The notes below the pieces were generated by a model. The model was not told the origin of the DNA. It did not search any database and worked only from the letters and a program-made list of their open reading frames with translations. A DNA stretch of 64,000 nucleotides from assembly GCF_003318275.1 (NCBI RefSeq), contig NZ_QOCH01000003.1, positions 222,532-286,531 of the forward strand, given 5' to 3'. The DNA is from Marinobacter sp. F3R11 (lineage in GTDB: Bacteria; Pseudomonadota; Gammaproteobacteria; Pseudomonadales; Oleiphilaceae). Below, piece after piece: positions 35,243 through 43,432 of this stretch (its first letter is position 1; each line of letters opens with the position of its first letter). The position numbers and the translations under genes are program-made.

Positions 35243-36211
35243 CTAACCGGGCGCCGAACAACTGGCCCCATAGCGATAACAGGAAAAACACCGGTGGTGC
35301 CGCAACATAATGCGCTCATCCATGCTCTCCGCCAGCGACCCTCCCAGATCATATTGCGGGTCATCGTCTACCAGCGTGCACGCATAAACCCGCACCGAAT
35401 CACCTTTCTTCACCAGCATCCGGGTATAGGTACACATAAAGTGCGACCGGCTCTGAACTGTTGGGTACTTCTCCATACAATTCTCGGTAATCTCCGGGCT
35501 ACCATCTTCTGAACCCGGCGTCCCCAGATCCGGGAACGCAGTAAACGCCAGAGTTTCGGGAATCTGCCACTCACGGAAAATCTCCCGGAACGCAGCTTCC
35601 ACATCAGCCGGAACTTCACCCTGGTCAGTCTGACGGGCAATGGAAACCCTGAACCCCTGATCGACCAGCCAGTGAATGCCCTCCAGCGCCTGATCAAAAC
35701 TGCCGGCACCGCGATCCTTGTCATGGCGGGCACGATCAGGAAAATCCAGGCTCACGCGGAAATGAATCGGGTAGGGGTTATCCAGCAACGGCAACACCTG
35801 ATGTCTGCGTTTCAGCAGCGGCTCAGTAGCATTGGTCAGCACAAAACAAGGCCGGTGCTGGCTGGCATAATCCAGAATGTTCACAAAATCACGGATCACG
35901 AAGGGTTCGCCACCAGTGAAAGAAAACTGCTCCACCCCCATATCCAGGGCTTCGTGAATAAACGGCTTTACATCACTCAGCTTCATGCCGGGAATGCGAC
36001 CATCGCCCGGATGACTGCCCTCCAGACAGAAGGGGCAAGCCAGATTGCAGGCCGTGCCTGTGTGAATCCACAGCTCTTTCAGCCTGACGGCATCGATGTA
36101 ACCCCTGGGGGTACCATTACGAGTGTGAGTCCAGCTATCAAAAGCTCTGGACTCCAATATTTCTACCGCCGGAATGCGTTTTCTGGCAGGTCGGGTTTTG
36201 GTCAGGGGCAT
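35243..36211 (-). CDS. Radical SAM protein with C-terminal cysteine cluster
   Basis: The 322-residue enzyme has a radical SAM CX3CX2C cluster motif, ACNLACPFC near residue 60, then SFTGGEPFVIRDF (the GGE segment contacting SAM). Six or more cysteines cluster in the last 80 residues (ENCMEK, FMCTYTR, VYACTLVDDDPQYDLGGSL, HRCFSCYRYGASCS), which resembles an auxiliary SPASM/twitch Fe-S site. GAGGAG precedes the ATG. No precursor peptide is visible. It heads an operon with a sodium symporter and a metallophosphoesterase; I do not know a named pathway with this trio. Confidence 0.8.
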   Translation of the reverse strand: MPLTKTRPARKRIPAVEILESRAFDSWTHTRNGTPRGYIDAVRLKELWIHTGTACNLACPFCLEGSHPGDGRIPGMKLSDVKPFIHEALDMGVEQFSFTGGEPFVIRDFVNILDYASQHRPCFVLTNATEPLLKRRHQVLPLLDNPYPIHFRVSLDFPDRARHDKDRGAGSFDQALEGIHWLVDQGFRVSIARQTDQGEVPADVEAAFREIFREWQIPETLAFTAFPDLGTPGSEDGSPEITENCMEKYPTVQSRSHFMCTYTRMLVKKGDSVRVYACTLVDDDPQYDLGGSLAESMDERIMLRHHRCFSCYRYGASCSAPG

Positions 36212-36327
36212 AAATGCTCCTCGGTTGATCCGGAATAAGAACGCTAAATCACAGTTGACGCCTGTTGTTGCTACTGTCGTCCGACTTTTCAGCGTTCGGT
36301 TATTTCTATACGTTTCACTGAGCTGGG

Positions 36328-38490
36328 TCAGCCTTTGCCCCGGCGCCAGTTGTGCAGTTTCTCCAGCAGCTTCAGAATACCTTCAGGGGCATGAGCACGC
36401 TTCCACTCTCCAGCCGCATATTTGGCCGACTCGTTCCATGTCGGGTAGGGGTGAACTGTACCCAGAATCTTGTTCAGACCCAGGCCATGCTTCATGGCCA
36501 GAGTGAATTCCGCGAGAATTTCGCCCGCATGGGAACCAGCCACCACCACGCCGAGGATCTTGTCCTTGCCTGGCTGGGTCAGGATCTTTATAAAACCGTA
36601 GTCTTCACCCTCGGTAATAGCACGGTCCAGATCATCAAGACCATATCGGGTGATTTCGTACGCAACCCCCTGTTCTCTGGCCTCTGCTTCACTGAGTCCG
36701 ACCCGCGCCACCTCTGGCGACGTAAATGTCACCCAGGGCATGACCCGATAATCCACCCGGAAACGCTTGAACTGACCAAACAGGCCGTTTACTGCCGCAT
36801 ACCAGGCCTGGTGAGCAGCTGCATGAGTAAACTGATACGGGCCAGCCACATCACCACAGGCGAACACGTTGGGGTAACGAAGGCTCATATCGTCTTCAAC
36901 AGGCACGGTTCCATTAGGCAGGGTTTCGATACCAATTTTGTCGAGCCCCAGACCTTTGGTGTTCGGGGCCCGGCCCACTGCGACCAGCACCTGATCAAAA
37001 GCAATACGAACCCGTTCGCCCTTGTGCTCGCAGTAAGCTACTTTCTCTCCATCTTCGATGGCGAATTCCTTTGCCGAATGCTCCAGGCGAAGATCGATAC
37101 CATCCTTTTCAAACTGAAGCTTCACCAGTTCTGACACATCGCTGTCTTCTTTGGCCAGCAACCGGTCACCCCTTTCTACCTGAATCACCTGACTACCCAG
37201 GCGGGCAAAAGCATGGGCCAGCTCGGAACCGATCGGACCGCCGCCCAGTACCAGCAACCGCTCCGGCTGCTCCTGCAAATTCCACAGGTTGTCAGAGTTC
37301 AGGGGTTCCATTTCTGCAAGCCCTGGAATTGGCGGCATGGCCGGCTTGCCCCCAGTGGCAACAATTATGCTGCGAGCAGTCAACCGCTCAGTGCGACCGT
37401 CGTTGTGCCTGACTTCCAGTTCCCAGGGCGATATGAAGCTTGCCTCTCCCGAGATGCAATCAACGCCCAGTTTGCTGTACCGCTCCGGGGAATCATGGGG
37501 TTCAACCTTCGCAATCACCTCTTGAACACGGTTCATAATGTTCTTGAAGGAGCCTTTAACCGGCACAGATTCCAGGCCGTAGCGGTTGGCATGGCGCATG
37601 GTATCGGCAGCCTTGGCGCTGCGGATCAGTGCCTTGGATGGCACACAACCTGTGTTCAGGCAGTCACCACCCATCTTGTGCTTTTCAATCAGTGCTACTT
37701 TTGCCTTAACAGCGCTTGCAATGTATGCAGAGACCAGACCCGCCGAACCACCGCCAATCACCAGCAGGTTGTAATCGAAACTTTCAGGCTTCTGCCAGCC
37801 GGCATATACCTTGCGGCGGCGGATAAAGCCCACCACGAACTTGGCAATCAGAGGGAAAATTCCTAGCAGGGCAAAGGAAAGCAGCAGGTCAGCAGAAACA
37901 ATATCACTCGTAGACTGGATCTGACCCAGCTGAGTACCGGCATTGACGAAAACAAAAGTCCCCGGAAGCATGGCAATCCAGCTTACCAGTGCATAGGTAC
38001 GCAGCTTCATAGCCGTAAGGCCCATGGCGAGGTTGATCAGGAAAAAGGGGAATACCGGTACCAACCGCAGAGTAGCCAGATAAAACGCACCGTCTTTTGA
38101 AATTCCCCGGTCCATCTTCGCCACGGTTTCACCATAGCGCTTGCGCAGCGAGTCCCGCATGAGGAATCGTGCCACCAGAAACGCCAGAGATGCACCCAGG
38201 GTTGAAGCAATCGAAACCGCAACCAGTCCGTAAAAGTTGCCTAAAAAGGCACCACCTGCCAGAGTCATTATGGTAGCCCCCGGTAAAGACAAGGCAGTTA
38301 CTACCACATAAATAGCGGCATAGCCGACAACAGCGATCAGAAGATTCTGGTCAATCCATTGCGCCAGGGCACTCTGGTTAGCCTGCAGGTTCTCCAGGGT
38401 CAGCAGCTTGTGGCCGTCGAAGCCGAGAAAAACGGCAACGATTACAGCGATGACCAAAAGAAGTAAGAGCTTGCTACGAGTCATATCCAT
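36328..38490 (-). CDS. Fusion of a VTT/TVP38 membrane domain with a MerA-like FAD disulfide oxidoreductase
   Basis: Residues 1-235 are a TVP38/TMEM64 (VTT, DedA-like) membrane domain with five or six helices and the family's LPGATIMTLAGGAFLG and LRLVPVFPFFLINLAMG segments. Residues 250-720 are a group I pyridine nucleotide-disulfide oxidoreductase: LLVIGGGSAGLVSAYIA, redox-active GGDCLNTGCVPSKALIRSA, LLVLGGGPIGSELAHAF, VFACGDVAGPYQFTH, and the dimer-interface HPYPTWNE. It has no N-terminal metal-binding domain, and the C-terminal Cys pair of mercuric reductase is absent, so mercury is not implied. It probably passes electrons to a membrane partner. An ECF sigma factor gene is divergent. Confidence 0.9.
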   Translation of the reverse strand: MDMTRSKLLLLLVIAVIVAVFLGFDGHKLLTLENLQANQSALAQWIDQNLLIAVVGYAAIYVVVTALSLPGATIMTLAGGAFLGNFYGLVAVSIASTLGASLAFLVARFLMRDSLRKRYGETVAKMDRGISKDGAFYLATLRLVPVFPFFLINLAMGLTAMKLRTYALVSWIAMLPGTFVFVNAGTQLGQIQSTSDIVSADLLLSFALLGIFPLIAKFVVGFIRRRKVYAGWQKPESFDYNLLVIGGGSAGLVSAYIASAVKAKVALIEKHKMGGDCLNTGCVPSKALIRSAKAADTMRHANRYGLESVPVKGSFKNIMNRVQEVIAKVEPHDSPERYSKLGVDCISGEASFISPWELEVRHNDGRTERLTARSIIVATGGKPAMPPIPGLAEMEPLNSDNLWNLQEQPERLLVLGGGPIGSELAHAFARLGSQVIQVERGDRLLAKEDSDVSELVKLQFEKDGIDLRLEHSAKEFAIEDGEKVAYCEHKGERVRIAFDQVLVAVGRAPNTKGLGLDKIGIETLPNGTVPVEDDMSLRYPNVFACGDVAGPYQFTHAAAHQAWYAAVNGLFGQFKRFRVDYRVMPWVTFTSPEVARVGLSEAEAREQGVAYEITRYGLDDLDRAITEGEDYGFIKILTQPGKDKILGVVVAGSHAGEILAEFTLAMKHGLGLNKILGTVHPYPTWNESAKYAAGEWKRAHAPEGILKLLEKLHNWRRGKG

Positions 38491-38668
38491 GCCTTTTAGA
38501 TTATAAGAACCAGTTCGTTGATTTCATTCAGACACGGTTACCGATTGAATGTTACACACTACTGAATAAAAATTATTGAGCGATCACTCTAAAATACAGG
38601 AACTTTTCCAAAATCAGAAACACTAAAAACAAAATGACTCCCCAAAAACTGATAAGGAACGGCAATCC

Positions 38669-39289
38669 ATGGGCACTAAAGCGCATCCGGATCCACAAGG
38701 TTTACTGATTGATGAACTGAAACTAGGCAGCTCATCCGCCTACAAAGAGGCCGTTCGGGAATACTCTCCGGGGATGTTGGCAGTAGCCCGGTTTTATATG
38801 GACCACTCCAGTGCTGAAGAGGTGGTCCAGGACTGCTGGGTTACGGTGATTGACGCCATTCACAAGTTTGAAGGCCGTTCCGGCCTGAAAACCTGGCTGC
38901 ACCGGATCGTCGCCAACCGCTGCAAGAACAAGCTCCGCTCCAGCAACAGGGAAGTCGCTACTGATTTTTCAGAGAGTCTCGATCCGGAACTTGCAGACCG
39001 CTTCAATGCCACAGGCCGCTGGGACCTGCCACCAAAACTAAAGTTCCACGAATCTGCTGACACACTTATGGAAAATGATGCGCTCAGTGGCTGCCTGGAC
39101 AAACACCTGTCGGCTCTGCCAGAAACCCAGCGTTCGGCCCTGATGCTGTACGAAGCCCATCAGCACAAATCTGAAGATGTCTGTAACATTCTTGATATTA
39201 GTGCATCTAACCTCCGTGTACTTTTACACCGCGCGAGGCAGAAGATCTTTCTGATGGTTGAAACGTTTCAGGAGACAGGAAAATGTTGA
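38669..39289 (+). CDS. ECF-family RNA polymerase sigma factor
   Basis: The 206-residue protein has sigma region 2 (YSPGMLAVARFYMDHSSAEEVVQDCWVTV, followed by RSGLKTWLHRIVANRCKN) and region 4 (LSALPETQRSALMLYEAHQH, then ISASNLRVLLHRARQKIF), without regions 1 and 3. AAGGAAC precedes the ATG. The stop overlaps an anti-sigma-like gene, so the pair is co-translated. Target genes probably include the operon itself and neighbours such as the divergent VTT-oxidoreductase fusion. Confidence 0.92.
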   Translation: MGTKAHPDPQGLLIDELKLGSSSAYKEAVREYSPGMLAVARFYMDHSSAEEVVQDCWVTVIDAIHKFEGRSGLKTWLHRIVANRCKNKLRSSNREVATDFSESLDPELADRFNATGRWDLPPKLKFHESADTLMENDALSGCLDKHLSALPETQRSALMLYEAHQHKSEDVCNILDISASNLRVLLHRARQKIFLMVETFQETGKC

Positions 39290-39543
39290 TGTGCAGGGAT
39301 CTGGCAGACATAGCCAGTGACTACATAGATGGTGAACTCACGAGCCGGCAAAACCTGTCTGTGAAAATGCATTTGATGATGTGCAAGCACTGCCGCACGT
39401 TTATCGGAAACCTTCGGGCAAGCACGGAAATGATGAAGGCTCACTCATCAGGCAGGCCGAACGAGGAATTCATGCGCAGAATTGATGAGCGGGTAGCGGA
39501 AGCACTCAAAACATGGGAACCCGAGGACGGGGATAAAAATTAA
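39283..39543 (+). CDS. Short zinc-finger anti-sigma factor (zf-HC2 type)
   Basis: The 86-residue soluble protein carries the ZAS pattern: an early Cys (MCRDLADIASDYIDGELT) and HLMMCKHCRTFIGNL (HX3CX2C). It lacks a transmembrane helix, so it would be a cytoplasmic redox- or metal-responsive anti-sigma. It overlaps the sigma gene by seven bases. AGGAG is eight bases before the ATG at 39283; the ATG at 39289 is an alternative start. Confidence 0.85.
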   Translation: MLMCRDLADIASDYIDGELTSRQNLSVKMHLMMCKHCRTFIGNLRASTEMMKAHSSGRPNEEFMRRIDERVAEALKTWEPEDGDKN

Positions 39544-39640
39544 CCATTCAAATCTTGTTCTAAAGTGCCATTGGCCAAACACATCTGGCGCGGTTCAATG
39601 AACGTCTCATGTCCGAATTCCAACAGGCGAGGCACCAACA

Positions 39641-39952
39641 ATGATAAAAGTCAGCGTACTCTACCCGAAGACTGCAGATAGCACTTTCGACATTGCCTAT
39701 TACCGTGAAACTCACATGGCGCTGGTTCGTGAAAAACTCGGAGACGCCTGTAAGGGAACCGCCATCGAATCAGGCCTGGCAGGAGGCGCACCGGGGGAAC
39801 CACCCGTCTACATAGCCATGGGACACTTGTTTTTTGATTCTGTAAGTGACTTCGAGACAGCGTTTGGACCTCACGCCAACGAAATCCTGGGGGATATCCC
39901 GAATTTCACGAACGTACAACCTGCTGTTCAGATCAGCGAAATTATCCAGTAA
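39641..39952 (+). CDS. EthD domain protein
   Basis: The 103-residue protein has the ferredoxin-like dimeric EthD fold: IKVSVLYPKTADSTFDIAYYRETHM, ending in GDIPNFTNVQPAVQISEI. EthD was named from ether degradation, but most relatives have unknown roles or act in polyketide-like chemistry. It sits about 97 bases after the anti-sigma gene and may be part of the same response. Confidence 0.85.
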   Translation: MIKVSVLYPKTADSTFDIAYYRETHMALVREKLGDACKGTAIESGLAGGAPGEPPVYIAMGHLFFDSVSDFETAFGPHANEILGDIPNFTNVQPAVQISEIIQ

Positions 39953-40017
39953 ACGATTACCGTCGGGTGGGGCCGGAGTTTTCCGCCTCACCCGGTTCCA
40001 GAGTGCTACAAAACACC

Positions 40018-40344
40018 CTACCGGGACTGCACCTGTTGTGTTTCCTCATACACTATCTGTTCTGTGAGCTCGGCTTCCCGGCGAAGATGAAGGTCCTTGC
40101 TGACGCTGGTATACGTTGACACCATATATGGAACGCAATAAGTCAGAACCACCTTCACCCAGTCCATGGCCCCCGCACCAACAATAGCTTCCCACTGATT
40201 GATCAGGACCAGCAGAGTGCCAACGATTGCCGCCAGCTTCGCAGCACGGCGAGGCGTACCATGGCCTATCGCCAGCTCAAAAGCCTCCCGGTAATGTCGA
40301 AACGGCCAACGCAGAACTTTCAGAAAAGACATAAGGCTATCCAT
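40018..40344 (-). CDS. nrtS: NrtS-type small nitrate/nitrite transporter
   Basis: The 108-residue protein matches what I recall of NrtS, a small passive nitrate/nitrite transporter described in marine cyanobacteria: RAAKLAAIVGTLLVLINQWE, then WVKVVLTYCVPYMVSTYTSV, giving two hydrophobic helices. The charged tail (about 35 residues) is not membrane-spanning. It follows a TVP38 gene by 17 bases and is about 22 kb from the nitrate regulon. Identification rests on pattern memory, so substrate is provisional. Confidence 0.65.
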   Translation of the reverse strand: MDSLMSFLKVLRWPFRHYREAFELAIGHGTPRRAAKLAAIVGTLLVLINQWEAIVGAGAMDWVKVVLTYCVPYMVSTYTSVSKDLHLRREAELTEQIVYEETQQVQSR

Positions 40345-40361
40345 GGTTTACGCATGAAACT

Positions 40362-41051
40362 TCAGGCCCTGCCCAGTTGCAGAAAACGAGACAGACGGGA
40401 GCCAGGATGCCTGCTGAGATACAGAGGCAGTACGCTCATGATCAGAAGGATAACAATCGCCGCCACTACGGTCAGTGCAGGGCTGAGATCAAAGCTGTGG
40501 CCCAGCCCGGCAAACACAAATGTCATGGGGAGCATCCCCAGGGTTGTGGCGATCGCATAGCGCCAGAAGGATATTGCAGTGACGCCGGCGGCATAGCTGA
40601 TCAGAGCAAAGGAAAACAGCGGAATCAGGCGCGTCAGTGCCACTGTAACAAACAAAAAACGCTGGGATCCGGAAGCTGAGAAAACCGGGTTGTTCCCCAG
40701 TTTGCGCCGGACCGCCTCACGCCCCAGAACCCGCGCCAGATAAAAAGCAATAATGGATCCGGCAAGGGCGCCCGACACAGCAACCGCAGTTCCAGTGAAC
40801 ATGCCGTATGCAAGCCCTGAGGCCGCGCTAATGGGCAGTGTTGGAATCGGCCCGATAACCACCGCGAGGACCATTAGCAGCATCAACAACATTGGCCCAA
40901 ACACGCCCTGACCATTAAACCACTCCGACAAAGATTCCGGTGCCAGGCTTACCGGCATACCCAACTGACTAAGAAGCAGCCAGATGCCCCCCATCACGAA
41001 GGCGATAATGACCAGAAAAGCAAAGCGGAAAGCCCATTGTGAACAGTTCAT
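40362..41051 (-). CDS. TVP38/TMEM64 (VTT domain) membrane protein
   Basis: The 229-residue inner-membrane protein has five or six helices with the VTT core: VIGPIPTLPISAASGLAYG, SIIAFYLARVLGREAVRRK, and LTRLIPLFSFALISYAAGVT. Related DedA proteins act as lipid scramblases or flippases. It lies 46 bases downstream of a DUF547 gene, a pairing that is common, and 17 bases before nrtS. It is a paralog of the N-terminal domain of the fusion protein at 36328. Confidence 0.88.
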   Translation of the reverse strand: MNCSQWAFRFAFLVIIAFVMGGIWLLLSQLGMPVSLAPESLSEWFNGQGVFGPMLLMLLMVLAVVIGPIPTLPISAASGLAYGMFTGTAVAVSGALAGSIIAFYLARVLGREAVRRKLGNNPVFSASGSQRFLFVTVALTRLIPLFSFALISYAAGVTAISFWRYAIATTLGMLPMTFVFAGLGHSFDLSPALTVVAAIVILLIMSVLPLYLSRHPGSRLSRFLQLGRA

Positions 41052-41097
41052 CAGGCTATTCTACCGGCCATGTCGTGACTATGCACTGTCACCCGCT

Positions 41098-41949
41098 TCA
41101 TTCGGAACCCGTTATTCCCATATTCTCAGGCAGATTAAGGGACCAGTCATAAGCGATGTAATCCAGCTCATTCGTACCCGCCAGCTGCTCCACAACAGTG
41201 TCGCTGGCCCAACGCAGGATAAAGGCCCTCACCGAGCCCTCAGCCTCAACAAAGTCCTGCTTGTACCACTTGAACAATTCCGTGCCATACAGAGTGTTGC
41301 CTGACACCTTAAGATGGCGTTGGGTGCTGAGCGCCCGGCGAGTGTTCTCCTGCAGCAGGTCCTCAAGGTTGTCTGCGGTGTAAATTTGTTCGCGTAACGG
41401 AGGGCAGCCGACAGAAGCGCAGTTTACGGCGAAGTGAACCCGGGCATCCTTCCAACCCCTGGATTTATAGTCCTCACCCAACAACACGCCTTTTTCGATC
41501 TGGCTCAGGCTGAAGCGCTCCCCGCCAATCACGAAGTTTTCCCGGTCAAAAACACTGTCAACAAACGGATTTACCCGGCCACCGTAATCCCAGACGGATG
41601 TGACAAGCTCACCGCCCGGCCGCTCGGTAAGAATCTGCTCAAGCATGAAAAAATTGTAGGCATTTATCCAGAAGGCTACCGACTCTTTCCGGTCGTCCAG
41701 GTTTCCGATATCGAACTCCGCCAGAGCATTGCGCTGCTGTTCCAGCATCTGCACCAAGTCTGTATCCGCCAAAGCGGAGGGGTAATCAAAAGCAGAAACC
41801 AGTCCGTCACCGGGTAATGCCTGTTCGATAAGATAACCGGACAACAGGCGCTGGTAGGGTTTGTATAGCTCTTCATTAACATCCGCCCAAACCAGGCCTG
41901 GCAAAAGAACCCATGCAAAAAAGCCTGTTACTAGCCGATATCCACTCAT
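41098..41949 (-). CDS. DUF547 secreted protein
   Basis: The 283-residue protein has a signal peptide (VTGFFAWVLLPGLVWA) and a DUF547 domain, with KESVAFWINAYNFFMLEQIL, WKDARVHFAVNCASVGCPPLR and a closing YIAYDWSLN. DUF547 is of unknown function but shows a transglutaminase-like arrangement around the conserved Cys in NCASVGCP. The ATG at 41949 has GGGAG five bases upstream; a TTG at 41961 is less likely. It is the first gene of a likely operon with TVP38 and nrtS. Confidence 0.88.
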   Translation of the reverse strand: MSGYRLVTGFFAWVLLPGLVWADVNEELYKPYQRLLSGYLIEQALPGDGLVSAFDYPSALADTDLVQMLEQQRNALAEFDIGNLDDRKESVAFWINAYNFFMLEQILTERPGGELVTSVWDYGGRVNPFVDSVFDRENFVIGGERFSLSQIEKGVLLGEDYKSRGWKDARVHFAVNCASVGCPPLREQIYTADNLEDLLQENTRRALSTQRHLKVSGNTLYGTELFKWYKQDFVEAEGSVRAFILRWASDTVVEQLAGTNELDYIAYDWSLNLPENMGITGSE

Positions 41950-42096
41950 AGCCACTCCCAAGTCAGTTTAATGATTAGTGCTGCAAGACGATGACTACAG
42001 ACACGGGCAGGGCTGTTTTGTTACACGGCCAACACCTGAAGAAATGAAATAAACGAGACAGACGTTCCCACCCTCTCCAGCATGCAAATAATCCGT

Positions 42097-42111
42097 AACA
42101 CTCGGAGTGTT
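42097..42111. promoter_or_regulatory. Perfect short dyad upstream of the small secreted peptide gene
   Basis: AACACT-CGG-AGTGTT is a perfect inverted repeat about 95 bases before the ATG at 42207, in the divergent gap between DUF547 and the small peptide. It could be an operator; no regulator is assigned. Confidence 0.3.
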
Positions 42112-42206
42112 GGTGTGTCCAAAGAGTGCAAGCCACACATCAGGATGTTGACTGAATTCACAGCAACGCAAATGTGGCCTCTATACAAACCAAAAGGAAC
42201 AGAATC

Positions 42207-42365
42207 ATGAAAACCTTCACACTGACAGGCGCTCTTATTGCTTTGGCTTTGACATTCGCAGCAACAGCACATGCAGAAGGCGTAAGTGCCGAAGATATCG
42301 AGCGCGGAAACAATCCATCCTGCTACCATATCCAGGAAAGCGGAAGCCAGGGTTCAGTCGCCTAA
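42207..42365 (+). CDS. Small secreted peptide, unknown function
   Basis: The 52-residue product starts with a clear signal peptide (MKTFTLTGALIALALTFAAT, cleavage after AHA), leaving a mature peptide of about 29 residues beginning EGVSAEDIERG with a single Cys. AAAGGAAC lies about eight bases before the ATG. It is followed by a hairpin at 42396, so it looks like a real monocistronic gene. I do not recognise the family. Confidence 0.6.
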   Translation: MKTFTLTGALIALALTFAATAHAEGVSAEDIERGNNPSCYHIQESGSQGSVA

Positions 42366-42395
42366 GTAGTGAACCCTGCTTCACAAGCCCGGACG

Positions 42396-42416
42396 AACCC
42401 CAGACCTCCTGGGGTT
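42396..42416 (+). terminator. Hairpin after the small secreted peptide gene
   Basis: AACCCCAG and CTGGGGTT form a perfect eight-pair stem with an ACCTC loop, 31 bases after the stop codon. There is no T run, so termination strength is uncertain. Confidence 0.45.
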
Positions 42417-42456
42417 CTGCCTGTTGGGGACTATCAACACACAACCGGAGTGAAGA

Positions 42457-43212
42457 ATGTTTTTGAGCTGGCTGGCGAAACACCTCGCCGCTTACCTTTC
42501 CAGGCAGGTGGCACAGCATTCAGTGCCCACATCAACCTACGAAGCTCTGGAAAGAGCACTCCAACCCGGAGATGTTCTGCTGGTGGAAGGTGATGCCCGC
42601 ATCAGCGTGGCTATAAAGTACCTGACCCAATCAACCTGGTCTCATGCGGCTCTGTATCTGGGGCCGGATGCAGGTCTGGGAACATCAGAAGACGGAGAGC
42701 CCTGCACGCTGATCGAAGCGGACCTGGAAGCAGGTATTCGCCCTCTGCCGCTGTCATTCTATCGCCACAGCCATACCCGCATCTGCCGTCCGGTGGGGCT
42801 GAATGAAGAGAACATTCGTGCGCTCACAGATTATGCCCTGAGCCGGCTGGGCCACCAATATGATATGAAGAACGTTTTTGATCTGGCGCGCTACCTTATC
42901 CAGACACCCCCGGTGCCTGCACGACACAGGTATAAACTGCTGTCATTTGGCAGCGGCGACCCTACCCGGGCTATCTGTTCCACGTTTATTGCAGAAGGAT
43001 TCCAGCGCCTGCGCTATCCGATCCTGCCGACCATCAACACCATGCCATCAGACGACCCGAACTGCTCGGGCTGCATTCGTGAGCATTACCGGATCCGGCA
43101 AACGTCCTTGTTCACACCCAGGGATTTCGATGCATCTCCGTATTTCCGGATTATCAAACCAACGCTGGAAGACAACTTCGATTTCAGGGCTATCAACTGG
43201 GCAGATCTGTGA
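42457..43212 (+). CDS. YiiX/NlpC-P60-like cysteine hydrolase
   Basis: The 251-residue protein resembles permuted papain-fold hydrolases of the YiiX group: GDVLLVEGDARISVAIKYL, the catalytic His in STWSHAALYLG, Glu in LIEADLEAGI, and the Cys in RAICSTFIAEGFQRL. Order His-Glu-Cys confirms the permutation. It may act on cell-wall peptides or lipid-linked amides. There is no signal peptide, though the first 20 residues are amphipathic. CGGAG precedes the ATG. Confidence 0.8.
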   Translation: MFLSWLAKHLAAYLSRQVAQHSVPTSTYEALERALQPGDVLLVEGDARISVAIKYLTQSTWSHAALYLGPDAGLGTSEDGEPCTLIEADLEAGIRPLPLSFYRHSHTRICRPVGLNEENIRALTDYALSRLGHQYDMKNVFDLARYLIQTPPVPARHRYKLLSFGSGDPTRAICSTFIAEGFQRLRYPILPTINTMPSDDPNCSGCIREHYRIRQTSLFTPRDFDASPYFRIIKPTLEDNFDFRAINWADL

Positions 43213-43218
43213 TCTACC

Positions 43219-43413
43219 TCAGTTACGGGTTGAGGGGCAGGGTGCTCCGCAAGGTGCGCAGGCGGATTCATCCCTCTGCGTCAGCGCGGTTTGTACATTC
43301 CCCTGCCCGGAATTAAAGGCAAAAGTAGGGCTGTTAAGGTGATCCACCAAAATCAGCGCCAGAATAACGCCAAGCATGATCAGAATCCGGCCCCGGCTGT
43401 ATGCTTTGTCCAT
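43219..43413 (-). CDS. Small single-helix membrane protein, unknown
   Basis: The 64-residue protein has one N-terminal membrane helix (GRILIMLGVILALILVDHL) and a Cys-Pro-rich tail ending CAPCGAPCPS. GGAGAG lies seven bases before the ATG at 43413. It begins 19 bases after the YeeE/YedE gene stop, so it is probably the last gene of the sulfur-uptake operon. I do not recognise the family; paired cysteines hint at metal or redox chemistry. Confidence 0.5.
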   Translation of the reverse strand: MDKAYSRGRILIMLGVILALILVDHLNSPTFAFNSGQGNVQTALTQRDESACAPCGAPCPSTRN

Positions 43414-43432
43414 AGTGGCTAATCTCTCCATA

